Shown: positions 23,918-31,648 of the stretch, piece by piece
Numbering within the stretch: position 1 is the stretch's first letter
Layout of the letters: each line of letters opens with the position of its first letter
Source: an uncultured Lachnospiraceae bacterium
Lineage (GTDB): Bacteria; Bacillota; Clostridia; Lachnospirales; Lachnospiraceae
NCBI GenBank assembly: GCA_934351835.1
Contig: CAKRJP010000006.1
Coordinates: 1-64,000, forward strand
Reading direction: 5' to 3'
Length of the DNA stretch: 64,000 bases
Program-made: the position numbers and the translations under genes
The notes under the pieces: generated by a model
Seen by the model: only the letters and a program-made list of their open reading frames with translations
Told to the model about the DNA's origin: nothing
Databases searched by the model: none

Positions 23918-24853
23918 TTAAGAATTTCCACATTCTCCGTCAGTTCCTCTTAAAATTCCAATGCCATGTCCCAGATGCGGAAGCACATATTCCAGACTTT
24001 CCCGGACTGCCTTCGGACTTCCCGGGAGATTGATGATCAGCGTTTTCTTTCGAATTCCGGATACCGCCCTGCTAAGCATTGCCCGTCCCGTAATCGTCAG
24101 CGAATACTGACGGATGGCATCTGCAATACCATTTGCCATTCGGTCACAGACTTCTATTGTAGCCTCCGGCGTCAGATCTCTCTCCGAAAATCCGGTTCCT
24201 CCGGTAGTAAAGATTACGTTCACCTGGCGTTGATCCGCCAGCCTCATAAGCTGCATTTTCAATGGTGTGATCCCGTCCGGAAGAAGCAATGATTCTATCA
24301 CATCATATCCTTGTTCTTCTAACATTTCTTTAATCAGAGGACCACTCTTATCCTCCCGTTCTCCGGCTGCACCTTTATCACTCAGTGTAATGACTGCCGC
24401 TGTAAATGGACGCTCCGGATCTAAAGGGAGCATTGTAATCTCATCTCCCGGTTTAATCTCTCCGCCTTTTAATACTTTCGTAAATACACCTTCTCTTGGC
24501 ATAATGCAATCTCCCACTGCATGATAAATCGCGCAGTGGCTGTGGCATTCTTTTCCAATCTGGGTAAGTTCCAGGATCGCATCTCCCACCTGAAATCTTG
24601 TGCCTACCGGTATGGTTCTCAAGTCAAATCCTTCGACCACCAGATTTTCTCCAAATGCACCAAAATCAACATCCGCGCCTTTGGCACGGAATTCTTCGAT
24701 TTTTTCAAAAGATAAAAGACTGACCTGTCGATGCCATTTTCCCGCATGGGCATCTTCTTTGATTCCCCAGTCTTCCACCAGTGCTGCTGACTCTATCGGC
24801 TCTTTTTGCGTTCCTTTTTCTTTGCTGATACATATCGCCAATATTTTCCCCAT
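23918..24853 (-). CDS. MOSC domain-MogA fusion, molybdenum cofactor biosynthesis
   Basis: A 311-residue two-domain protein. Residues 1-145 are a MOSC domain (SLLSFEKIEEFRAKGADVDFGAFGENLVVEG; CHSHCAIYHAVGDCIMPREGVF), with the cysteine-rich C-terminal part seen in stand-alone clostridial MOSC proteins. Residues 150-311 are a MogA/MoaB domain with VIFTTGGTGFSERDLTPEA and IINLPGSPKAVRESL, which adenylates molybdopterin before molybdenum insertion. GGAGG precedes the start. It is 5 bases from moaA, in the same operon. MOSC proteins carry sulfur to or from molybdenum cofactors, so the fusion suggests a sulfurated cofactor. Confidence 0.88.
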   Translation of the reverse strand: MGKILAICISKEKGTQKEPIESAALVEDWGIKEDAHAGKWHRQVSLLSFEKIEEFRAKGADVDFGAFGENLVVEGFDLRTIPVGTRFQVGDAILELTQIGKECHSHCAIYHAVGDCIMPREGVFTKVLKGGEIKPGDEITMLPLDPERPFTAAVITLSDKGAAGEREDKSGPLIKEMLEEQGYDVIESLLLPDGITPLKMQLMRLADQRQVNVIFTTGGTGFSERDLTPEATIEVCDRMANGIADAIRQYSLTITGRAMLSRAVSGIRKKTLIINLPGSPKAVRESLEYVLPHLGHGIGILRGTDGECGNS

Positions 24854-24858
24854 CTCTC

Positions 24859-25851
24859 TTATCCTCCGATTTCTACCATCTTTTTATGTTCCGTGATTTC
24901 CTCAGGATTCTCAAATTTGTGATTCTCCGGTTTCATACGAATGGCTTTTTCTAACGCCGGTCGTAACCACTCCTTTTTCTGCGCAGATTCCACTTTCTGA
25001 AACTCCGGATTCTTCAGTATCTCTCCCAGATCAACACTCTCTTCAAAGCACAGACATGGTTTTATCTTCCCCTGGGAAGTCAGTCGGATCCGATTACAAT
25101 GATCACAGAATTTTCCATGCATCGCACTGATAAATCCAATGCTCCCCCTTGCTCCGGGAATCTTATAATAAACAGCCGGACCATTTCCATGTACACTCTT
25201 ATCCGCAATGATATCCGGATATTTTTCTCGAAACCACTCCAGCAGCTCATCATTATAAACCGCCTCATCGGCCTTTCCATACCCAATCGGCATAAGTTCA
25301 ATAAAGCGTACATCTAAAGGATACTTTAACGTCAGCCGTGCAAGCTCCGACCATTCATTATCATTCAATCCCTTCTGTAACACGCTGTTGATCTTGACCG
25401 GGATTCCCGCATCCAGTCCATCTGAAATTCCCTGCAGGACTTCTTTCAATTTGTCTTTTCCTGTGATTTTCTCATATTTCGCTGCATCTAAAGTATCCAG
25501 ACTGATATTCACCGCATCCAGCCCATTTTCTATTAATTTCGGCAAATATTCAGACAACAGTACTCCGTTCGTCGTAAGCGTAACCTGCTCGATCCCAGGA
25601 ATCTTTTTTAGTCGTCCGATCAGTTCCGGGCACCCCTTTCGAACTAAAGGTTCTCCTCCGGTAACTTTTAATTTTCGGATACCTTCTTCTGCTGCCGCCT
25701 GACAAATGAGTTCTATTTCTTCATATGTCAGTATCTGCTGCATGGAAACAAGTTCAATTCCATCCGGCATACAGTACCTGCATCTGAGATTGCAGCGGTC
25801 TGTAAGTGAGATTCGCATATAATCTATTGTTCTTCCATAATTATCCTGCAT
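24859..25851 (-). CDS. moaA: GTP 3',8-cyclase MoaA
   Basis: A 330-residue radical SAM enzyme, first step of molybdopterin synthesis. The N-terminal cluster motif is C-x3-C-x2-C (DRCNLRCRYCMP, Cys20/24/27). KVTGGEPLVRKG is the GGE motif, and VNISLDTLDAAKYEKITG follows. The C-terminal second [4Fe-4S] cluster is FCDHCNRIRLTSQGKIKPCL, and the protein ends in the conserved GG that helps radical chemistry. Its start overlaps the stop of the XdhC-like gene by 1 base (TAATG), so the genes are coupled. The next-step gene, moaC, is not seen in the window. Confidence 0.95.
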   Translation of the reverse strand: MQDNYGRTIDYMRISLTDRCNLRCRYCMPDGIELVSMQQILTYEEIELICQAAAEEGIRKLKVTGGEPLVRKGCPELIGRLKKIPGIEQVTLTTNGVLLSEYLPKLIENGLDAVNISLDTLDAAKYEKITGKDKLKEVLQGISDGLDAGIPVKINSVLQKGLNDNEWSELARLTLKYPLDVRFIELMPIGYGKADEAVYNDELLEWFREKYPDIIADKSVHGNGPAVYYKIPGARGSIGFISAMHGKFCDHCNRIRLTSQGKIKPCLCFEESVDLGEILKNPEFQKVESAQKKEWLRPALEKAIRMKPENHKFENPEEITEHKKMVEIGG

Positions 25852-26876
25852 TATACCCTCTCCAACAAAACATCTATAATTCCGCCGCAGACCATTCCTT
25901 CATCTTCAGCGTCACTGCCCGTCATGTCTACTCTGCAGATTTTTGCTTTTTCCTCATTCATATGCAGCATCGTCAATGCTTTCTGCAAAATATTTGATTC
26001 TGCACATCCTCCGCCAATCGTTCCAACACATCTGCCATCCGGACAGATCAGCATTTTCGTTCCCGTTGTACGTGGCGCAGAACCTTTTCTGGCCACAATG
26101 GTCGCCAGAACTTTTTTTGCTTTATCCTTATCATATAAAATCGTTTCTATGATATCTTCAGAATATCCACTGTTTCGTTTTTGTCTTTTATTTTTCACTT
26201 CGATAATCTCTGCCATGATCGCTACCGCAATCTCCTCCGGAGTCTCCGCGCCGATATTTAGACCGATTGGTGTATATACTTGATTAATAATTTCCGGATC
26301 TGCACCTTCATCCAGCATCGTCTGCTTCACCATTGCAACTCTGCGCCTGCTTCCGATCATACCGATATAAGCATGTTTTTTTCTGCAAATACATCTGAGG
26401 CATTCCTGATCATAGCGGTGTCCTCTGGTAACAATGACAAAAAAGGTATCCTCATCACCTTCAATTTTCTCAAGCCCCTGCTCAAACGGTTCACAGATTA
26501 CCTGATTCGCCCCGGCAATTCTTGCATGATCTGCAAATTTCGGACGGTCCTCCAGAACAGTTACCTTGCAGCCGATCATCCGGCCAATCTTAATCACCGG
26601 AATAGAAACATGTCCACCCCCGCAGATTACGATTTTCTTCTCATGCGCCAGAATTTCACCAAACAAACGGACTCCATCCAACTCCTTAATTCCATTTTCG
26701 TTCATTTGCTCTACTTCTTCCAGGTGCCTTGAAAAAAATCCGACTTCTTCAGATTCCCAGACCAGTTTATGATCAGAAATTAATGCGGACTGCCCGATTT
26801 CATCCCCATCCAAAACTTTCAGGACCAAATTATGTTGGTTTGGATTTGCTTCTTCTATCCTTTCGTACAAGTTCAT
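25851..26876 (-). CDS. XdhC/CoxI-family molybdenum hydroxylase accessory protein, swapped domains
   Basis: A 341-residue protein. The ATG at 26876 is 8 bases from AAAGGAG; a GTG three codons earlier touches the site. The XdhC Rossmann domain comes first: KIVICGGGHVSIPVIKIGR (81-99) and IGMIGSRRRVAMVK (171-184). The XdhC_CoxI domain comes last: ATIVARKGSAPRTTGTKML (258-276), GTIGGGCAESN (285-295) and a final GMVCGGIIDVLLE. In the well-known XdhC the order is the reverse. The family guards or sulfurates molybdopterin before insertion into xanthine dehydrogenase-type enzymes. It is coupled to moaA. Confidence 0.85.
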   Translation of the reverse strand: MNLYERIEEANPNQHNLVLKVLDGDEIGQSALISDHKLVWESEEVGFFSRHLEEVEQMNENGIKELDGVRLFGEILAHEKKIVICGGGHVSIPVIKIGRMIGCKVTVLEDRPKFADHARIAGANQVICEPFEQGLEKIEGDEDTFFVIVTRGHRYDQECLRCICRKKHAYIGMIGSRRRVAMVKQTMLDEGADPEIINQVYTPIGLNIGAETPEEIAVAIMAEIIEVKNKRQKRNSGYSEDIIETILYDKDKAKKVLATIVARKGSAPRTTGTKMLICPDGRCVGTIGGGCAESNILQKALTMLHMNEEKAKICRVDMTGSDAEDEGMVCGGIIDVLLERV

Positions 26877-26928
26877 ACCACGCACTCCTTTTTGTTTTAA
26901 GAAATATTTTTATGTCTTATCACACTTT

Positions 26929-27951
26929 TTATTTGCCAAATCCACAGTTCGGGAAGGTACAGACCGGACATGACAGACAAAGCCCTCCCTCTCCTAATAC
27001 ATCAATATCTTCCTTCTTCAGTACTTCCCCAGCCATCACTCTCGGAAGTATCAGATCAAAGATTGTTCTCTTGGAATACATTACGCATCCCGGAAGTCCC
27101 ATAATCGGAATATTATTCTCCCCGTAATACGCCAGAAGGAACATTGCTCCCGGAAACACCGGTGCTCCATAGGTCACCATATCCGCCCCTGTATTTCGAA
27201 TTGCCAACGGTGTCTTATCATCCGGATCCACACTCATTCCACCGGTACAGATGACCATGTTTGCTCCTTCTTTTAATAACTTCTCAATGCCGGCCGTAAT
27301 ATGCTCCGGATTATCATCACTCAATTCATGGCCGATGATTTCCACATCATATTCTGATAATTTTTCTTCGATCACCGGTGTAAATGTATCCTGGATTCTT
27401 CCATAATATACTTCATTCCCGGTTGTGACAATTCCTGCTTTCTTCTTCAGAAATGGCTTAATCTCAAAGATTGGTTCATCCCCGGCCACTTCTTTTGCGC
27501 GCTTCATTTTTTCCTTTTCAATAACCAATGGAATAATTCTGGTGCCTGCCAGTTTATCACCCGCTTTCACCGGAAAATTTCCATGACGGCTGGCGATCAT
27601 CATTTCACCCAACGCATTCACCGCATTCAATTTCTCGGTCTTAATCTTTAAAAGTCCATCGCATTCTGCAATCAATTCGATTTTCCCTTCCTTAACCTCC
27701 GACGGACGCATATGATCATTCTTGCACATATCATAAAGAATCTGGGCTGCATCATTTTCATGAAGCATATTCTCGTTATTTTCCCAGATATAAATATGGT
27801 CTTTTCCAACACTTAACAACACCGGAATATCTTCTTCTTTGATTACATGGCCTTTGCGAAATACCGCATCCTTGGTTACTCCTTTGATGATCTGTGTAAT
27901 ATCATGACAGAGTACCTGTCCCACGGCCTCCTCCGTTTTCATTAATTTCAT
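26929..27951 (-). CDS. MoeA-like molybdopterin-binding protein with C-terminal Cys motif
   Basis: A 340-residue protein with a MoCF (MogA/MoeA) domain: AGIVTTGNEVYYGRIQDTF and VICTGGMSVDPDDKTPLAIRNTGA, with FPGAMFLLAYYGENNIPIMGLPGCVMY at the end of the fold. The N-terminal part (to about 165) resembles MoeA subdomains only loosely and is shorter than in MoeA (about 400 residues). The tail ends C-x2-C-P-x-C-x4-C (Cys325, 328, 331, 336), a probable metal or cluster site. The gene overlaps the preceding phosphatase-HD gene by 4 bases. It likely handles molybdopterin for a hydroxylase; the true MoeA role is not certain. Confidence 0.8.
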   Translation of the reverse strand: MKLMKTEEAVGQVLCHDITQIIKGVTKDAVFRKGHVIKEEDIPVLLSVGKDHIYIWENNENMLHENDAAQILYDMCKNDHMRPSEVKEGKIELIAECDGLLKIKTEKLNAVNALGEMMIASRHGNFPVKAGDKLAGTRIIPLVIEKEKMKRAKEVAGDEPIFEIKPFLKKKAGIVTTGNEVYYGRIQDTFTPVIEEKLSEYDVEIIGHELSDDNPEHITAGIEKLLKEGANMVICTGGMSVDPDDKTPLAIRNTGADMVTYGAPVFPGAMFLLAYYGENNIPIMGLPGCVMYSKRTIFDLILPRVMAGEVLKKEDIDVLGEGGLCLSCPVCTFPNCGFGK

Positions 27952-29117
27952 AATAATTTACCTCCCGTCAGTTCTTCCAACTGTCTTTCTATCTCCATTG
28001 TCTTTAAATATAATCTATGGTGTTTTTCTTTTGCTTCCTTGCTTTTGCACTTTTCATAACTGGCCTCAAACCGTTCATCAACAGATACAATCCTGGTATC
28101 TTTTACCCGTTTATCTGCATAAAACAGCACATCTGTCATGGATGGAATCTTCTGGCTGTTCTTTTCAGAATCTCCGGCAGATTTTCCTGCTGCATTATGA
28201 TATCTTACCAGATCTGCAAGTTCTTTGTAGCCCTCACGTTCCAGAATATCTGCACCTTCTTTTGCATGATGCGCTCTCGTTCTCGCAATATCATGCAAAA
28301 GTGCCGCTTTTTTTAACGTCTTCCAGTTCTCCTCCTGCAGATACCACGGATGCTCTTCCGAAATGTCCTGCACGACAAACGCTTCTATTTTCTTGCGGAT
28401 CCGTTCCATATATGCCGCCACCGCAGTCATATGCTGTATAACATTCTCCGGTGTCTGGCATAAACCATATATCCGTTTAATCTCTTTCTGATCCATATAT
28501 GAAGACGGAAGGAAACCAATTTCTTTCACAAGCAAGGTTTTGTCTTCCTTTTCTTCCAGAATTGTTATCCCCACATAAGGCTGTGAAATTTCAAACACCT
28601 CATTTATAGATTTCCCTAACAACTGGCACAAATACGCCCGGATTACTCCGGCATGTGCAACCACCAGAATGTCTCCTCTTACTTCGTCTGTTTCCTTTCG
28701 GATCTCGGTCAGACACTTTCCAAATCGTTCACCGCCCTGTGCAAAAGATTCTCCTCCGGGCAAAATATAATATCCGATATTTTTTCCACGTTCTTCATAC
28801 TCTCTGCTCTTTTTCAGTTCCGAAAACTTTCGGTTCTCCCATTTGCCTGCGTCTACTTCATGCAAATCCCGGCGAATCTGAATCTCCGATTTTTCCAGTT
28901 CCAGACGTTCTGTAATAATCTCGGCCGTTTCCATGCACCTTCTGAGCGGACTACTATAAATTCCCCGAACGCCAAGTCTCTCTATCCACTCCGCAATTTT
29001 CTTTGCCTGCCTTTTCCCCTCATCACTTAACGGGATGTCCGTAATTCCAATACATCTAGGCTCATCTATCTCCACTCTGGCATGTCTCAGAAGATATATC
29101 TTTCTATTTTTTCCCAT
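27948..29117 (-). CDS. Histidine phosphatase-HD domain fusion
   Basis: A 389-residue protein; the ATG at 29117 follows GGGGG. Residues 1-195 form a phosphoglycerate mutase-like histidine phosphatase: IYLLRHARVE (His12), SSPLRRCMETAEII, and the second His in VVAHAGVIRAYL. Residues 220-389 form an HD domain with a metal-type HD pair (KKAALLHDIARTRAHHAKEGADIL, VRYHNAAG). Such fusions occur in Lachnospiraceae molybdenum clusters. The phosphatase half resembles cobalamin-phosphatase (CobC)-type enzymes, but the substrate is unknown, and the HD half may act on a nucleotide. It overlaps its neighbours on both sides, so it is firmly part of the operon. Confidence 0.8.
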   Translation of the reverse strand: MGKNRKIYLLRHARVEIDEPRCIGITDIPLSDEGKRQAKKIAEWIERLGVRGIYSSPLRRCMETAEIITERLELEKSEIQIRRDLHEVDAGKWENRKFSELKKSREYEERGKNIGYYILPGGESFAQGGERFGKCLTEIRKETDEVRGDILVVAHAGVIRAYLCQLLGKSINEVFEISQPYVGITILEEKEDKTLLVKEIGFLPSSYMDQKEIKRIYGLCQTPENVIQHMTAVAAYMERIRKKIEAFVVQDISEEHPWYLQEENWKTLKKAALLHDIARTRAHHAKEGADILEREGYKELADLVRYHNAAGKSAGDSEKNSQKIPSMTDVLFYADKRVKDTRIVSVDERFEASYEKCKSKEAKEKHHRLYLKTMEIERQLEELTGGKLL

Positions 29118-29976
29118 CACAATCCCCCTGCTTTATTAGCACAGCTGTCCCATGCAGATCCATCAATGGCACAAGATATAACTGATTTTCCTCACAAAAT
29201 CTCTGCACCGCCACTCCCACACCGGGGAACTGCATACTGTTATAATCATGGATCAAAACAGTTCCTCCGACACTTAACCTCGGATAAAAATATTTTAGTC
29301 CCTGATAAGTAGATTCATAAAGATCCGTATCCAGACTGACCAGTGCAAACTCCCCAGGATCTTTTCCCAAAATCCTTATACTGTCCGGGAAATAACCCGG
29401 TACAAATACTGCCTGCTCCGGTCTCGGAAGAACCTTTCGCACCAGCTCTATACTGGTATCAGAGAAATCACCTTTTCTGGCTTTTCGACCGCAATTCTCC
29501 GGTTCCAGGTCCAGGTCTCTCTCCTTAAATCCTTCGAAGGTATCGAATAAATAAATCTGTCGCTCCGGAAATAAACGATTTAACTCCGCCGCAAAGGCAC
29601 CCTGATAAACACCCAGCTCCGCAACCGCGCCTTTTATGTGTCTGTTATCAATCTCCGCAGCAAGCAACCGCAACGCTGACAATCGAATATCCTGCCGTTC
29701 CCGATAGTCCTGGATACTCTGTACGCAACCGGAATATTGCTCCTGTTTCAGCTGCTCCTCAATAGACTTTGCCGATTCTTTATTCAGTACTGCGATCCAA
29801 ATCAGATCCAGAGATAATTTCTGCGCCTCTTGTAATGAACAGACTGGTATTCCATTCATATACATTCCCTGCTTTTCCTTTTTATTATCTATGTAGCAGA
29901 CTAACTGTTGATCTGCATTCAACCATGTAGCAGCCATTGCCCCTGCCTGTCCGGCACCAAAGATTCCCACTCTCAT
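29104..29976 (-). CDS. N-terminal Rossmann-TylF/MycF-type methyltransferase
   Basis: A 290-residue protein. The start at 29976 follows GAGGTGGCAGGAG. Residues 1-85 begin with MRVGIFGAGQAGAMAATWL and DNKKEKQGMYMNGIPVCSL, a GxGxxG nucleotide-binding half like those of sugar-nucleotide or CoA-binding folds. Residues 100-290 are TylF/MycF-like (macrocin-O-methyltransferase type): GAVAELGVYQGAFAAEL, FDTFEGFKERD and SLDTDLYESTYQGLKYFYPRL with VLIHDY. The family methylates sugar hydroxyls. Nothing in known molybdopterin pathways needs this activity. The HP-HD gene overlaps its 3' end, so it is co-expressed with the cluster. Its substrate is unknown. Confidence 0.75.
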   Translation of the reverse strand: MRVGIFGAGQAGAMAATWLNADQQLVCYIDNKKEKQGMYMNGIPVCSLQEAQKLSLDLIWIAVLNKESAKSIEEQLKQEQYSGCVQSIQDYRERQDIRLSALRLLAAEIDNRHIKGAVAELGVYQGAFAAELNRLFPERQIYLFDTFEGFKERDLDLEPENCGRKARKGDFSDTSIELVRKVLPRPEQAVFVPGYFPDSIRILGKDPGEFALVSLDTDLYESTYQGLKYFYPRLSVGGTVLIHDYNSMQFPGVGVAVQRFCEENQLYLVPLMDLHGTAVLIKQGDCDGKK

Positions 29977-30040
29977 CTCCTGCCACCTCATTCTAAATTT
30001 CTGATTCTACTACTTACTCTTCCAGTTCTCGTTCTGTTTT

Positions 30041-30970
30041 CTAAAACAAATCGGTATCTGAAAAAACTTCCTCAAATATCCGGTCCGCAGCTTCCCCCAC
30101 TCGTTTTTCATACTGCTCATATAATGTCATCAATTGTTTCCCTGCATCCGTCACGAAAGCAACTCCACCGTATTTTCCACCTGGTTTGCGCTCTACAATC
30201 GGATACCCCAGCTCATTCTCAGCTGCATGCAGGATCGTCCAGCCTTTACTGTAAGAAATCCCTGTACATTTGCACGCTTCACGCACCGATCCCATCGCAT
30301 CAATCTGTCTCAGCAGAGTTACTGTTCCTGGCCCGAAGAAAGATTTTTCTTTCATCAGCCACACTTTCACGCCTGAACGGATCAGTCTGCTATTGTGGAT
30401 CTCCACCAGATGCTCATAATCCTCTTTTGTGTCCGCATCCGTAATCGCCCCTTCATCTTTCACCGGCATACGAACTTCTTCTACTTTCAGAGAATCCAAC
30501 GCTCCCTTCAGTCCTCTGTCCCCCTGATACTCCAGAATCAAAGGAACAAGCTCGGAATCTATCATGATCGGATGACCGATCTCTTTTTGACAAACCGGGA
30601 ATACAATTTTTCCATCCTGTTTTAACAGCTCTTTTACCGTATCTCCCGAAAAAAAAGGAACATCTGCCGGACAAAAGAATATTTTGTCACAGCGATCCTT
30701 CAAGTAAGCCAATCCCATCTTTGCAGAATCAAACATCTGCGTTGTCTCATAGTTTTCATTTCTTAAAAAGGTAATACCGTAATGATGCAACGATTTTTCT
30801 ACTTCATCCGCCCGGTATCCCGTGATCATCACAATATCTTTTATACCTGTTCTCAGAAAATTCACCACAACTCGCTCGACCATCGTCAGATTGCCGATCT
30901 TCATCAATTGTTTAAAATCATCCATCCGCGTGGACATTCCAGCCGCCACGATCACCGCACCGATTCTCAT
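30041..30970 (-). CDS. MobA-like nucleotidyltransferase-ModE-type HTH fusion
   Basis: A 309-residue protein. Residues 1-185 are a MobA/MocA-like nucleotidyltransferase (GAVIVAAGMSTRMDDFKQLM; MITGYRADEVEKSL; FFCPADVPFFSGDTVKEL), which would attach CMP or GMP to molybdopterin. Residues 195-309 are the ModE winged helix (LLRQIDAMGSVREACKC, SYSKGWTILHAAENELGYP, GGKYGGVAFVTDAGKQL) without the molybdate-binding tail of classical ModE. It may sense cofactor status and repress mod genes, but this is inference. It is the first gene of the cluster on the minus strand. Confidence 0.85.
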   Translation of the reverse strand: MRIGAVIVAAGMSTRMDDFKQLMKIGNLTMVERVVVNFLRTGIKDIVMITGYRADEVEKSLHHYGITFLRNENYETTQMFDSAKMGLAYLKDRCDKIFFCPADVPFFSGDTVKELLKQDGKIVFPVCQKEIGHPIMIDSELVPLILEYQGDRGLKGALDSLKVEEVRMPVKDEGAITDADTKEDYEHLVEIHNSRLIRSGVKVWLMKEKSFFGPGTVTLLRQIDAMGSVREACKCTGISYSKGWTILHAAENELGYPIVERKPGGKYGGVAFVTDAGKQLMTLYEQYEKRVGEAADRIFEEVFSDTDLF

Positions 30971-31027
30971 CTTTGCTCATTTCCTTTCTGTATGTATCCA
31001 TATAGCATTTCACAAATCATAAAGTCT

Positions 31028-31624
31028 CTATTCTCCCGACGAAGCTTTAGCCTCCGCACTGCTAAGAAATTCGATATTCTTTCTCTCTATATCTGACAAC
31101 AAACCACTGTAATTCGCATCAAAATCACTGGCGCTGTAAATTCCTTTGTACCAGCTTTTACTACTAAAATAATCCTGTAGTTCCTGAGAGTCGAACATTC
31201 TTCCATGCCGGGCATATATCTCATTTCTGGCATAATTTAACTTCTGGGCAGACAATCCCTTAATATCTGCATCTGTCAGAAGATCTGAGTTGCTCTTCGA
31301 ACAAATATAATCATCCGATGTCTCCGTCTTCTCTTCCGCCTTTTTGCTTTCCTTTTTCTTCGTCTCTGTCTTTTTATTTTCTTTTGGTTTTTTAACGTAT
31401 CCTTCAGCCGTAATCGAAATGCTGTCGACCAACTTCTTCTCTTTCTTTCCCGGCTGCGAAACCTTGAGCGGCGTCTGCTCTGATGTCACAGAAGATCCTG
31501 ATTTTTCTCCATTAAACACAAAGTATATTAACCCACAGCAAATAAGCTCTATCACAATGACCATCGCAAGTATTACTGTCAGTGCACTGCCGATACTTTT
31601 TCCTACAGTATTTTCTTCTTTCAC
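31028..31624 (-). CDS. Membrane-anchored YARHG-domain protein
   Basis: A 198-residue protein starting with GTG at 31624, 7 bases from GGAGG. A single helix (about 12-34) is followed by a Ser/Lys/Glu-rich linker (to about 110), then a C-terminal YARHG domain: LNYARNEIYARHGRMFDSQELQDYF, SKSWYKGIYSASDFD. YARHG domains occur outside the membrane and often sit with zinc-ribbon or peptidase proteins, but their ligand is unknown. The gene follows the zinc-ribbon protein gene by 24 bases and is likely co-transcribed. Confidence 0.8.
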   Translation of the reverse strand: MKEENTVGKSIGSALTVILAMVIVIELICCGLIYFVFNGEKSGSSVTSEQTPLKVSQPGKKEKKLVDSISITAEGYVKKPKENKKTETKKKESKKAEEKTETSDDYICSKSNSDLLTDADIKGLSAQKLNYARNEIYARHGRMFDSQELQDYFSSKSWYKGIYSASDFDANYSGLLSDIERKNIEFLSSAEAKASSGE

Positions 31625-31648
31625 TTCGACGCCTCCCTTCTTAAATCT

